From NCBI RefSeq assembly GCF_001613445.1, contig NZ_BDCJ01000003.1:434001-498000 (forward strand): a stretch of 64,000 bases of DNA. Reading direction: 5' to 3'. The DNA comes from Nocardia grenadensis NBRC 108939 (lineage in GTDB: Bacteria; Actinomycetota; Actinomycetes; Mycobacteriales; Mycobacteriaceae). This document shows positions 1-8,393 of this stretch, piece by piece. The notes beneath the pieces are model-generated. The model ran no database searches, was not told the origin of the DNA, and saw only the letters and a program-made list of their open reading frames with translations. The position numbers and the translations under genes were made by a program. The first letter of the stretch is position 1, and every line of letters starts with the position of its first letter.

Positions 1-819
1 GTCGGCCAGCCGCAGCACCGCGCCGTCGATATCGTAGTCCAAATCGTTGCGGCCCTGTTCGATCACGGTGATCGCCGCCTGCGCCTGCTCGGCATCGGCG
101 CACATCCGCATCTGTGCCCCCGCGATCCCGAGCACCCGCAGCCCTTCTGCCAGATCGGCCGCGGCGCCGCCGGCGGAGGTGTCGAGATCGAAGCCGAAGA
201 ACCGCAGCCGTCGCTCGGCGACCGTGGCCGGGTCCTTCGCCCGAAGTGTGCCCGCCGCGGCATTACGCGGGTTGATCAGCGGCTTGTCCGGGTGCGCGGT
301 GTTGTAGTCGAGGAAGGTCGACCGCAGCATCACCGCCTCCCCGCGCACCTCCACTCGCCCAGGAACATCGATCCGGTCGGGCACCCCGTCGACCAACGCG
401 CGGACCAGCACCGTCACATCGTCACCGGTGGTGCCGTCACCGCGGGTCACCGCCCGCAACAGCCGCCCGTCCTCGAAAACAAGCGCCAGGGACAAGCCGT
501 CGAGCTTCGGCATCACCACGACCGGCTGCCCGGGAAACCGGTCGAAGAACGCCGCGACCTGATCCGGGGTGGTCGCTTTCTCGAGCGACAGCATCGGCCG
601 CGAATGCCGGATCGGGGCGTGCAGCACGGCGGGCGCCCCGACCTGCTCCAAGGGGTTCGGGTCGGGTGCGAGATCGGGGTGCGCCTCGAGCAGGCCCCGT
701 AACTCGTCCTCGATCGCGTCGTACTCCGCGTCCGCGACCAGCGGCGAGCCCCGGTAATAGGCGTCCCGCAGCGCTACCACACGGTCCGCGAGCTCTTGGA
801 TACGTTCACCGGTTTCCAC
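1..819 (-). CDS. NAD-dependent DNA ligase (LigA-like), N-terminal 273 residues, cut by window edge
   Basis: Joins nicks in duplex DNA using NAD+ as the AMP donor. The visible part shows an Ia-like start (YYRGSPLVADAEYDAIEDEL) and the adenylation motif KLDGLS, whose lysine is residue 105, followed by TRGDGTTGDDVT, NPRNAAAGTLRAKDP and YDIDGAVLRLAD. The start is the GTG at 819-817, because a TGA in the same frame lies just upstream. The spacing between Ia and the adenylation domain is short and the wording departs from textbook LigA (KLDG rather than KIDG). It may therefore be a second, divergent ligase rather than the housekeeping copy. The C-terminal OB-fold, zinc finger, HhH and BRCT regions are outside the window. 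Confidence 0.9.
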   Translation of the reverse strand, partial: METGERIQELADRVVALRDAYYRGSPLVADAEYDAIEDELRGLLEAHPDLAPDPNPLEQVGAPAVLHAPIRHSRPMLSLEKATTPDQVAAFFDRFPGQPVVVMPKLDGLSLALVFEDGRLLRAVTRGDGTTGDDVTVLVRALVDGVPDRIDVPGRVEVRGEAVMLRSTFLDYNTAHPDKPLINPRNAAAGTLRAKDPATVAERRLRFFGFDLDTSAGGAAADLAEGLRVLGIAGAQMRMCADAEQAQAAITVIEQGRNDLDYDIDGAVLRLAD

Positions 820-1071
820 AGCCCAAGACGCTACCCAGGCTCACCGACATGAAGCCCGCCGGGACTTCACGGAGGTAGCGCGTCACGGGGTACAGCGGGA
901 ATCAGTTCCCCGAGTCGGAGGTGGCCGACCTGGGACCATCCCGCAGCAGCGACGACGCTGCGGGATGGTACAGCTACCCGGGCAAACGGTCCGAGGCATC
1001 TTCCTATCGAGTTCGTCTCGACAGGAAGGCCCGGGGCGTACGAGTTCATCCGCGAGCCGACCGGGTTCAGC

Positions 1072-3528
1072 TCAGGCCGTCGGGACACGGCCGCGCAAAG
1101 CGATATTCCGCGCGAGCTGAGACCTCACCTGTGTCGCGGACTCACACGCCAGCGCACGTGCGGCTGCCGCGCGACAGGCCTGGATATCCAGTTCCCGTAC
1201 CGCGGCTTTCGTCAGCGGCAGCGCGGGCGGCGCGACACTGAGCTCGGAGACTCCCAGCCCGAGAAGCAGCGGCACCGCCGCCGGATCCGCGGCGGCTTCA
1301 CCGCAGACCGCGACCCGCGTGTCACCCGCGCCGCGGCACACCTTGTCGATGAGATGCAGGACACCGGGGTCCAGCGGATCCGCCAGTCCCGCAACGGATT
1401 CGTTTCCTCGTTCCACGGCAAGGGTGTACTGGGTCAGGTCGTTGGTGCCGATGCTGAAGAAGTCGACGAAACCCGCGAATACCGCGGCTCGGGCGGCAAC
1501 AGCAGGCACTTCGACCATGATGCCGACTTCTATATCGAGGTCCGGCGGAGCTATCGTGCCCAGCATTCGCCGCGCGGTACGTACCTCTTCCACAGTGGTG
1601 ATCATCGGGAACATCACACTCACCGGATAGTCGGCGGCTACCCGGACGATCGCCTGTAACTGGTCCCGCAGCAGTTCCGGGTGGGCCAGGCCCAGCCGGG
1701 TCCCACGCAATCCGAGAAAAGGGTTGGCCTCGCGAGGCTGCGAAATATACGGCAGCGGCTTGTCGCCACCGACGTCAAGAGTGCGCAGTACGACTCGCCG
1801 GCCGTCGAAAGACTTTGCTATGTCTCGGTATACCTGTTCCTGTTCCTCCACGGAGGGTGCCTGCTCACGTCCGAGAAAGAGGAATTCGGTGCGGACCAGC
1901 CCGGCGAGGTCGGCGCCGGCGCGCACGGCGTGATCGGCTTCCGCGGCACTGCCGACGTTGGCTGCGACATGCACCATGACCCCATCACGCGACACAGCCA
2001 CGTCATGGGCTGCGGACTGCGCGGATTGTCGCCGATTGTGTTGTTCGGCGGCAGTTGCGCGAAACTCGGCGAGGCATTCGGGTTGGGGATCGATGGCCAG
2101 TTCCCCTGTCGCTCCGTCGAGTGCGATTGTCGTCCCGGTGGGAATCCGCAGGACGCTGTCCCCGGCGGCACTCACGGCGGGGATCCCCTTCGCTCGGGCC
2201 AGTATCGCCGCGTGCGAGGTGGGGCTTCCATGGGCCAGCACGATCCCGGTGACGACGGTCTCGTCGAGTCCAGCGACTTGGGCGGGCGTCAGGTCGGCTG
2301 CCACGAGTATTCCCGGCCGGCTGGCGACACGGGTGTCCTGGCCGAGCAATTCGCCCAGGACCTGGTCGCGCACCGCTCGTATATCGGCGGCACGAGCCCG
2401 CAGATAGGGGTCGGGAAGCACTTCCAGCTGTTGCGCTGCGGTGTCGAGCGCGGTTGCCCAGGCACCGGCGGCGGCCGCGCCGCCGGCGATCTGCTGCCGT
2501 GCGCCGGTGATGAGTTCGTCGTCGTCCAGCAGTAGCAGATGCGCTTGGAAGACCTCCGATTGTGGCGATGTGTACCGTGGTTCCCGTCCGGGATGCAGCT
2601 GTATTTCGCTGCGGAGCCGTTCTTTTGCCCGGGCGATTGCGTCGTCGAGAAGCCGGCGTTCGGTGGCCGGCGGTCCGGCGGGGTGGTCGGGTAACACGAA
2701 ATGTGTCGTCTCGGGCTGCCAGGCCGGGCCGATCGCGATGCCGGTCGAAGTGGGCAGCGGGCCGGTGGAGGTGGTGGGAGCGGGATGGTCGGCGACCAGC
2801 GCGGGAATCTCTTCGCCGAAGCGTTGCCGGGCGAGCATCAGCAGCCGGTTCATTCCGTGCTCGGCGGCCGGTCCCGATGCGGTGATTTCGATTTCGTGGC
2901 CGGTGAGTGCGCCCAATGCGGCGATGCGGCTGAGGCTTCGGCCCGAGGCCGGGCCGGTGCCGGTTGTCAGATTGCGTAGCTCGATCCGGCAGTCGAGGTC
3001 GCGGAGTTCGGCGATGAGCCGCGCCGCCGGCCGGGCGTGTAGTCCGTGTTCGTTGGCAACGATGAACGAGCCGCGCATGGTTGTCTCGTTCTGCGGCACG
3101 GCCTCGGGGAGCGCCTCCGGGGTGGTGTCGATGCCGAGTTGGGTTCGTTTGCCGATCAAGGCGTTGTCGGCCTCATCTGCGGTCTCGGCCAGGGCCGCGC
3201 CGTTCGCTGCGGCGACGGCTGCGGCGACGAGACCCTCGACCAGCGGCGCTGCGCACAATCGTATCCGGTGTTGGGTCGGGAGTAGCTCGAGCGCGAGTTC
3301 CGCGGAAAGGATCGCGCTACCCAGGTCCATGAGGATGAGAACGCCGGACCCGGAATCGGCAGCGATGATGGCGTCGGCCACCGCTGTCGCGTCGGTACCG
3401 AGGGTTTCCTCGTCGAGGCCGGCCGCTACCTCGATGCGCAGGTCGCGGTCGTGCACCATTTGAGTGGCCAAGTCGACTGCCGCGTCGGCGAGCCGACGAC
3501 TGTGGGAGACGACTACGAGCCCGATCAT
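1072..3528 (-). CDS. dhaM: DhaM: EIIA-HPr-EI fusion phosphotransferase for dihydroxyacetone kinase
   Basis: Passes phosphate from PEP to the ADP bound in DhaL. Three modules can be read in the 818 residues. The EIIA-Man type domain has VVSHS with His9. The HPr domain has GLHARPAA with His164. The full EI unit has GSPTSHAAILARAKG with His439, and its PEP-binding C-terminal half ends near VCGEAAADP. Many DhaM proteins carry only the EIIA domain or a truncated EI. This one looks complete, so it could run the phosphorelay without separate PtsI/PtsH. The start overlaps the stop of dhaL by four bases (ATGA), showing one operon dhaK-dhaL-dhaM. Confidence 0.95.
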   Translation of the reverse strand: MIGLVVVSHSRRLADAAVDLATQMVHDRDLRIEVAAGLDEETLGTDATAVADAIIAADSGSGVLILMDLGSAILSAELALELLPTQHRIRLCAAPLVEGLVAAAVAAANGAALAETADEADNALIGKRTQLGIDTTPEALPEAVPQNETTMRGSFIVANEHGLHARPAARLIAELRDLDCRIELRNLTTGTGPASGRSLSRIAALGALTGHEIEITASGPAAEHGMNRLLMLARQRFGEEIPALVADHPAPTTSTGPLPTSTGIAIGPAWQPETTHFVLPDHPAGPPATERRLLDDAIARAKERLRSEIQLHPGREPRYTSPQSEVFQAHLLLLDDDELITGARQQIAGGAAAAGAWATALDTAAQQLEVLPDPYLRARAADIRAVRDQVLGELLGQDTRVASRPGILVAADLTPAQVAGLDETVVTGIVLAHGSPTSHAAILARAKGIPAVSAAGDSVLRIPTGTTIALDGATGELAIDPQPECLAEFRATAAEQHNRRQSAQSAAHDVAVSRDGVMVHVAANVGSAAEADHAVRAGADLAGLVRTEFLFLGREQAPSVEEQEQVYRDIAKSFDGRRVVLRTLDVGGDKPLPYISQPREANPFLGLRGTRLGLAHPELLRDQLQAIVRVAADYPVSVMFPMITTVEEVRTARRMLGTIAPPDLDIEVGIMVEVPAVAARAAVFAGFVDFFSIGTNDLTQYTLAVERGNESVAGLADPLDPGVLHLIDKVCRGAGDTRVAVCGEAAADPAAVPLLLGLGVSELSVAPPALPLTKAAVRELDIQACRAAAARALACESATQVRSQLARNIALRGRVPTA

Positions 3529-4148
3529 CGCAGCGCCTGCCGGGCCGCGCGGACGAGCAGTACTGCGCTGGTCGCGCCGGGGTCTTGATGCCCGACACTG
3601 CGTTCTCCCAGGTATGAGGCGCGCCCCTTCCGCGCCTGCATCCGGATTGTCGCGTCGCGACCGGTTTCGGCGGCGACGAGTGCCGCCTCCATGGACGGTG
3701 TGAAACCGGCGCCCGCGGCGTGGTAGCGGTCGAAGGCATCGGTGGCAGGGCCGAGCGCGTCGTACATGGTTTTGTCTCCTGCTTCGGCTCTACCCCGGGT
3801 GACGATGCCGTTCACGCCCGCGCGGAATGCCGTGGCGAAGGTTGCCGCGTCGATATGGCCGGGTCCGACCGTGCCGGCGAAGCGGAGGAAGAAGGTGCCG
3901 TACAGTGGTCCGCTCGCTCCGCCTACAGCACGGATGAGCACCATGCCGACCTGTTGGAGTGTGTCTGCGGGTGTTGTGGTGGGTGCGGTCCGGGCGAGCG
4001 CTTCGGTGACGGCGGTGGCACCGCGGCGGATATTGCCGCCGTGGTCGGCGTCTCCTATCGCGGCATCGAGTTCGGTCAGGTGGTCGGCGTTCTCCTGGAC
4101 GAGGGTGGCGAACTGGTACACCCAGCGAATCGGATCGAGAAGGGTCAT
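3525..4148 (-). CDS. dhaL: DhaL: ADP-binding subunit of PTS dihydroxyacetone kinase
   Basis: Holds ADP/ATP with magnesium and transfers phosphate to dihydroxyacetone on DhaK. The motif DAAIGDADHGGN at residues 28-39 carries the Mg-binding aspartates (28, 33, 35) typical of the family. The 207-residue length is normal. The gene sits 1 base after dhaK and overlaps dhaM by four bases, so the three products are probably made in step. Confidence 0.95.
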   Translation of the reverse strand: MTLLDPIRWVYQFATLVQENADHLTELDAAIGDADHGGNIRRGATAVTEALARTAPTTTPADTLQQVGMVLIRAVGGASGPLYGTFFLRFAGTVGPGHIDAATFATAFRAGVNGIVTRGRAEAGDKTMYDALGPATDAFDRYHAAGAGFTPSMEAALVAAETGRDATIRMQARKGRASYLGERSVGHQDPGATSAVLLVRAARQALR

Positions 4149-4149
4149 T

Positions 4150-5151
4150 TCATACTCCCCAGCGCAGTGCCGCTGTGTGTACCGGCGATTTCCAGAGGTT
4201 GAGCAGTTCGTCGTCGACTCGGGTGAGGGTGACCGAGCAGCCCGCCATTTCGAGTGCGGTCATGTATGGACCGACCAGGGATCCCGCTATTTCGATGCCC
4301 TGTGCGCGCAGGATCCGTGCGACCTCGCCGTACATCAGGTACAGCTCGATCAGTGGGGTACCGCCCATCCCGTTGAGGAAGCAGATGACTTTGTCTCGCC
4401 GGTCGAAGGGCAGATCGGTGAGAATGGGTTCGGTGAGTTTCGCGGCTATGTCGCGGGCCGAGGCGAGCTGGGTGCGTTTGCGGCCGGGTTCACCGTGGAT
4501 ACCGACCCCGATCTCCATTTCGTCGGGACCGATTTCGAAGGTTGCTTTTCCGGCCGCGGGGACTGTGCAGGAGGTCAGCGCGACTCCCATACTCCGGGAG
4601 TTGGCGGTCACCGCGTATGCGATATCGGCTACGTCCGCGAGGGAACGGCCTTCCTCCGCGGCGGCGCCTGCGATCTTCTCCACGATAAGTGTCGCGCCGA
4701 CTCCGCGTCTGCCGGCGGTGTGCAGGCTGTCTTCTACTGCGACGTCGTCGTCGACCAGCACTGATCGGATCTCGACATCGGCTTCCGCGGTCGCGAGTTC
4801 GGCGGCCATCTCGAAATTGAGCACGTCACCGGTGTAGTTCTTCACGATGTGCAATACACCCGCGCCCGCGGAGACCGAGGTGGTGGCGTAGGCGATCTGG
4901 TCGGGAACCGGTGAGGTGAACACTTCGCCCACGCAGGCCGCGTCGAGCATTCCGCGTCCGACGAAGCCGGAATGCATCGGTTCGTGTCCGGAGCCGCCGC
5001 CGGATACCACGCCGACTTTGCCGGGTACGGGGCCGTCGGCGCGGAAGACGACCCGGTGGGTGTTGTCGACCCGGACTTCCGGATGCGCGGCCGCCAGCCC
5101 CGCTAATTGCTCCCCCACCACGTCGGCGGGGTCGTTGAGGATCTTTTTCAC
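4150..5151 (-). CDS. dhaK: DhaK: dihydroxyacetone-binding subunit (first copy)
   Basis: Binds dihydroxyacetone covalently as a hemiaminal and receives phosphate from DhaL. Family signatures are [31 protein letters not shown] and GVGIHGEPG, where His219 is the substrate-binding histidine. The length of 333 residues is standard. The start codon is GTG with AAGGAGC seven bases upstream. A pair of probable IclR operators lies 150 bases upstream at 5300-5334. A second complete dhaK is at 5669-6670. Confidence 0.96.
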   Translation of the reverse strand: MKKILNDPADVVGEQLAGLAAAHPEVRVDNTHRVVFRADGPVPGKVGVVSGGGSGHEPMHSGFVGRGMLDAACVGEVFTSPVPDQIAYATTSVSAGAGVLHIVKNYTGDVLNFEMAAELATAEADVEIRSVLVDDDVAVEDSLHTAGRRGVGATLIVEKIAGAAAEEGRSLADVADIAYAVTANSRSMGVALTSCTVPAAGKATFEIGPDEMEIGVGIHGEPGRKRTQLASARDIAAKLTEPILTDLPFDRRDKVICFLNGMGGTPLIELYLMYGEVARILRAQGIEIAGSLVGPYMTALEMAGCSVTLTRVDDELLNLWKSPVHTAALRWGV

Positions 5152-5299
5152 TGCTTGCTCCTTACGCGACTGGCTCTGTCGTGGCGGGGCGGACTGTCGC
5201 CGCCGCTACCGGGCGCCGCTTCGGCCCGCCCGAGTCCGGTACCGCTGGGGATCTCGCATGAGGAACCCGGGCGCACCAGGCCGGATGAGGGGACTAGTT

Positions 5300-5334
5300 T
5301 TCGATAATGTCGATAACGATTCGACATTATCGAA
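5300..5334. promoter_or_regulatory. Twin operator upstream of dhaKLM, probably bound by the nearby IclR regulator
   Basis: A 14-base perfect inverted repeat (TTCGATAATGTCGA and its complement) is split by seven bases. Each arm is itself close to TTCGA-N5-TCGAA, and the right arm at 5320-5334 matches it exactly. The same TTCGATAATGTCGAA stands at 7045-7059 beside the iclR gene. The stretch is AT-rich within GC-rich DNA, as expected for a promoter. Binding by the IclR protein is inferred. Confidence 0.75.
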
Positions 5335-5640
5335 CAAATGCTAGTACATGGTACGTCGACGTAGCGCAGGCCACAAGTCCGGATCGAATGCGAAATCAGC
5401 TGCCCGGAAGGCATTCTCCCCGGGTGCCGCTTCCGTGCGAGCCGCATTCCGACGGCAAGCGGTCCACTGCCGGTATCCCCAGAGCGCGGACGTGCCGTTC
5501 GATCCGCCGCAACCTCTCGTCGAAACACCTCGGTGTCCGGGGACAGCCGCTCCCGCGGCACGGCGGGCCGAGCGGATCGGCAGCCCGGGACTGTCGTCGA
5601 CCTGTCGCCGGTCGGCGCGAGGCGCGTAGGCGCCGGGGTC
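5335..5640. other. Intergenic stretch between the two dhaK units, no supported gene
   Basis: Open frames exist on both strands but show no family signature, no good ribosome-binding site and compositions rich in Arg/Pro/Ala, as expected for random GC-rich DNA. Only the operator to its left and the hairpin to its right are recognisable. Confidence 0.5.
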
Positions 5641-5669
5641 ACCGTGGAGCATGCCTGCTCAACCACGGT
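5641..5669 (-). terminator. Hairpin at the end of the second dhaK
   Basis: ACCGTGG pairs with CCACGGT across a loop that holds a smaller AGCA/TGCT stem. It begins at the stop codon of the second dhaK. No T-run follows, so it could be a weak or RNA-stabilising hairpin rather than an intrinsic terminator. Confidence 0.4.
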
Positions 5670-6670
5670 CACGCCCCCCAGTTCAGCGCGGGGGTACGTA
5701 CGGGGGCATCCCACAGGTGGAGTATCTCCGCGTCGACGCGGGTCAACGTCAGCGAACACCCGGCCATGTCGAGGGCTGTGACATACGGGCCTACCAGCGA
5801 TCGGGCCACCGCGATCCCACGACTCTCGAGTGCGCGCACGATCCCGTGGAACAGTGCGTACAGCTCGATCAACGGCGTGCCGCCCATGCTGTTGACGAAA
5901 CAGATCACGGAATCACCGGGGATGAACGGCAGGTCCACCAGGACGGGCATCACCAGCGTCTCGGCGAGTTTCCAGGCCTCCGCGAGCCGCACCCGTCCCC
6001 GCCCCGGCTCGCCGTGAATCCCGATCCCGATCTCGATCTCGTGATCGGGCAGCTCAAAGGTCGGCCTGCCCGCGGCCGGGACGGTGCACGAAGTCAGCCC
6101 GATGCCGAAACTGCGCGAGTTGGCGTTCACGGCGCAGCCCAGTTCTACCAGCTCCGGCAGCGACCAGCCTCGCTCGGCCGCGGCGCCGACGATTTTCTCC
6201 ACCACCAGCGTTGCTCCGACACCCCGGCGCCCGGCGGTGTGCAGACTGTCCATGACCGCGACATCGTCGTCGATCAGGACCGAGGCGACCTCACAGCCGG
6301 TTACGGCCTCGGCCAGTTCGGCCGCCATCTCGAAATTCATCACATCGCCGGTGTAGTTCTTCACGATGTACAGGACGCCGGCACCTGTATCCACCGCGGC
6401 GGTCGCGGCGAGGATCTGCTGCGGAGTCGGGGAGGTGAAAACCTCGCCGACACATGCTGCGTCGAGCATCCCGCGCCCGACGAAGCCGGCGTGCAGAGGT
6501 TCATGTCCCGCACCCCCGCCCGATACCAGTCCGACCTTGCCGCGCGTGGGCGCCACCGCACGCAGCACCACCCGGTTCGATTCGTCGAGGAGCACAGTGG
6601 GGTGCGCTTGCGCCATCGCGGTCAACGCTTCGATGACCAGATCATCCGGATCGTTGATCAGCTTCTTCAT
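5669..6670 (-). CDS. DhaK paralogue (second copy)
   Basis: A full-length 333-residue DhaK. It keeps [31 protein letters not shown] and GIGIHGEPG with His219, so it should still bind a hydroxy-ketone. The start ATG at 6670 overlaps the TGA of the small upstream frame (ATGA), and a longer in-frame extension upstream has no DhaK similarity. It has no dhaL or dhaM of its own and probably shares those at 3525-4148 and 1072-3528, or acts as a substrate sensor or co-regulator as some DhaK-like proteins do. Confidence 0.95.
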   Translation of the reverse strand: MKKLINDPDDLVIEALTAMAQAHPTVLLDESNRVVLRAVAPTRGKVGLVSGGGAGHEPLHAGFVGRGMLDAACVGEVFTSPTPQQILAATAAVDTGAGVLYIVKNYTGDVMNFEMAAELAEAVTGCEVASVLIDDDVAVMDSLHTAGRRGVGATLVVEKIVGAAAERGWSLPELVELGCAVNANSRSFGIGLTSCTVPAAGRPTFELPDHEIEIGIGIHGEPGRGRVRLAEAWKLAETLVMPVLVDLPFIPGDSVICFVNSMGGTPLIELYALFHGIVRALESRGIAVARSLVGPYVTALDMAGCSLTLTRVDAEILHLWDAPVRTPALNWGA

Positions 6671-7017
6671 CGCCGCGCCACCGCCGCGCCGGATCTTCCG
6701 GAGCCGGAGGCCCGAGACGTCCTCACCACAGTCGGGATCGGCGCGGTCACATGGGCGGAGAAGTCGCCGCGAGTGGACCGCCCACCCGATACTGGCACCG
6801 GCGGGTCGGCGGGGTCGATGTGATTTCCTGGCAGATGCCCCCGGACACCGACCGTGGCAGCCACGACCGCACCGAAGGACAGCGAGATGACACCCGCATC
6901 GGCCATTGCGCGCCGCGCGGACCCCGTCGCGGGGACGGCGCGGACCCCGAGGACGACAAGGCATGCTGTGGCGCGGATACGGGCGGTGAGTCGTTGTGAT
7001 ATTCGCAGATCATTCAT
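6667..7017 (-). CDS. Small hypothetical protein translationally coupled to the second dhaK
   Basis: 116 residues, family not recognised. Third codon positions are strongly GC-rich. The stop overlaps the dhaK start as ATGA, and GGGGAAG lies just before the ATG. Two moderately hydrophobic stretches (about residues 17-27 and 43-60, such as ISLSFGAVVAATVGV) hint at a small membrane or exported protein, but charged residues interrupt the first. It is divergent from the iclR gene and shares its operator region. It may be a decayed fragment of a larger transporter. Confidence 0.45.
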   Translation of the reverse strand: MNDLRISQRLTARIRATACLVVLGVRAVPATGSARRAMADAGVISLSFGAVVAATVGVRGHLPGNHIDPADPPVPVSGGRSTRGDFSAHVTAPIPTVVRTSRASGSGRSGAAVARR

Positions 7018-7044
7018 AAGCTTCCCCGTAAGTGTCGAACCAGA

Positions 7045-7059
7045 TTCGATAATGTCGAA
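7045..7059. promoter_or_regulatory. IclR operator in the iclR/dhaK divergent promoter region
   Basis: TTCGATAATGTCGAA is an interrupted palindrome (TTCGA-N5-TCGAA) with a 5-base centre, in the size range usual for IclR-family sites. The first 14 bases are identical to the left arm before dhaKLM. A further TCGAA/TTCGA pair just upstream (7035-7049) overlaps it in the opposite arrangement. Confidence 0.75.
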
Positions 7060-7119
7060 TGAAGTGGGGATGATACGACGGTGTTGTCCAGGTCACAAGA
7101 GCCGATCGAAGGAGGTCGC

Positions 7120-7863
7120 GTGATCCAGTCCGTGGACCGAGCTGTCCGCATTTTGTTCGCGCTGCAAGGCGCGCGCCGGATGACGCTGACCGAACTGGCC
7201 GCCGAATTGGGTCTCGCCGCACCCACCGTGCACGGCATCATCCGCACACTGGCCGCGCACGGCATTGTCGCCCAAGAGCACGGGGGACGGCGCTATCAGC
7301 TCGGACCGGCGGTGCTGCGAATGGGCAACGTGTACCTCGACACGCTCGAACTCCGGTCGCGGTCACTGACCTGGGCGCACGAACTGGCGCACCGGACCCG
7401 GCGCTCGGTGCGCGTGGGAGTGCTGTCCGGCGACAATATCGTGATCATCCACCATGAGCCCAGCCCCGAGGGAAGCCGGCAAATGCTCGAACTGGGCATC
7501 GAGATCCCCGCACACGCAAGCGCTCTGGGCAAGGCCATGCTGGCATTCCTTCCGCCCGTCGAGCAGCGGGAGCTGCGCAGCATGACCGGAGAAACGATCA
7601 CCTCGCCCGAGGAACTCGCCGAACAACTACAACCGACCGCGGCCTCGGGCCTCGCCTACGAAAACGACGAGGCGGTCCTCGGCGAATCCGCGGTGGCCGC
7701 GGCGATCTTCGACCGAACCGGGATGGTGGTCGGAGCAATCGGCGTGGTACTGCCGACCTCCGACTGGCCCGCACCCACGTCCGCCATCGACGCCGTCCGG
7801 ACCACCGCACAAACCATCTCACGCGAGTTGGGTTCACACCGCTGGCCGGCGCCACCACCATAA
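7120..7863 (+). CDS. IclR-family regulator, probable controller of the dihydroxyacetone kinase genes
   Basis: The N-terminal winged helix (SVDRAVRILFALQ, then MTLTELAAELGLAAPTVHG) is followed by an IclR effector domain (HASALGKAMLAFLP, then GLAYENDEAVLGESAVAAAI). GTG 7120 was chosen as start because AAGGAGG ends five bases before it; an in-frame GTG at 7081 lacks such a site. The product is 247 residues. It is divergent from the second dhaK, and its operator motif recurs before dhaKLM, which supports control of both units and itself. The effector is probably dihydroxyacetone or its phosphate (inferred). Confidence 0.9.
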   Translation: MIQSVDRAVRILFALQGARRMTLTELAAELGLAAPTVHGIIRTLAAHGIVAQEHGGRRYQLGPAVLRMGNVYLDTLELRSRSLTWAHELAHRTRRSVRVGVLSGDNIVIIHHEPSPEGSRQMLELGIEIPAHASALGKAMLAFLPPVEQRELRSMTGETITSPEELAEQLQPTAASGLAYENDEAVLGESAVAAAIFDRTGMVVGAIGVVLPTSDWPAPTSAIDAVRTTAQTISRELGSHRWPAPPP

Positions 7864-8190
7864 ACCATCTCGCCGGGACAGCACGGCCCGCTCGGGCCGC
7901 GTCCCGACCAACCCGAGCGGGCGGAATGCGGACAGGCCCGGCAGCCCCACCCTGGAGCGCACGTATCCCGATCTGCCCCGAGACGGGGCGGAGGTCGCAG
8001 GTGGCGCCCCCGAACAGTTCGCCCGCACCAGGGCGGTAATCACGGACACCTGGCCCGCGATGGGGTTCAGCCATTCCTCACTGCGTATCGGCACGAAGGT
8101 GAGCGCAGACGCCGCCGACGGGTCACCGCCCCAGCCCGGAACCGTCCGGGCCGCCGGCTCCGGAGCCGCGTCTATACATATCTTCTCTGA
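7864..8190. other. Non-coding stretch between iclR and the IS element, possible gene debris
   Basis: No intact gene. One plus-strand frame around 7950-8110 reads as plausible protein (for example RAVITDTWPAMGFSHSSL) without start, stop or recognised family. It could be the stump of a gene interrupted by the adjacent element. The last three bases before the element are TGA. Confidence 0.35.
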
Positions 8191-8213
8191 GAGGGCATCT
8201 GAGAACTCGGGTG
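8191..8213 (+). repeat. Left terminal inverted repeat of the IS element
   Basis: Starts GAGGGCATCTGAGAACTC and pairs with 10098-10120 at all but two positions. Confidence 0.75.
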
Positions 8214-8232
8214 CCGGTCGGCGTGTGATGCC
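8199..8232 (+). repeat. Sub-terminal repeat, copy 1
   Basis: This stretch, ending GGTCGGCGTGTGATGCC, recurs with a one-base insertion and a few substitutions at 9128-9162. It lies just inside the element's left end. Confidence 0.65.
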
Positions 8233-8393
8233 AGGCGAGAAGCTTCCGCCTTCCCGATCTGGGTGGAACCCGTCGCCTGCTGTGCACCCCGACGCTTGTG
8301 ACGAGTTGTTTCGACGCGGGTTCCCACGTATGGCGGCTGAACTTCGTGGTATGCCCTTGGACCACCTACCGTCGTATGACGAGGAGGCTCGAG

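Noticed and set aside
1681..2535. Long plus-strand open frame opposite dhaM
   Set aside because: It is antisense to the intact DhaM frame, whose active-site motifs settle the strand; long shadow frames are normal at this GC content.
5341..5652. 103-residue minus-strand frame between the dhaK genes
   Set aside because: Arg/Ala/Pro-rich, no family, no ribosome site, and it would cross the operator-side gap without coupling to dhaK.
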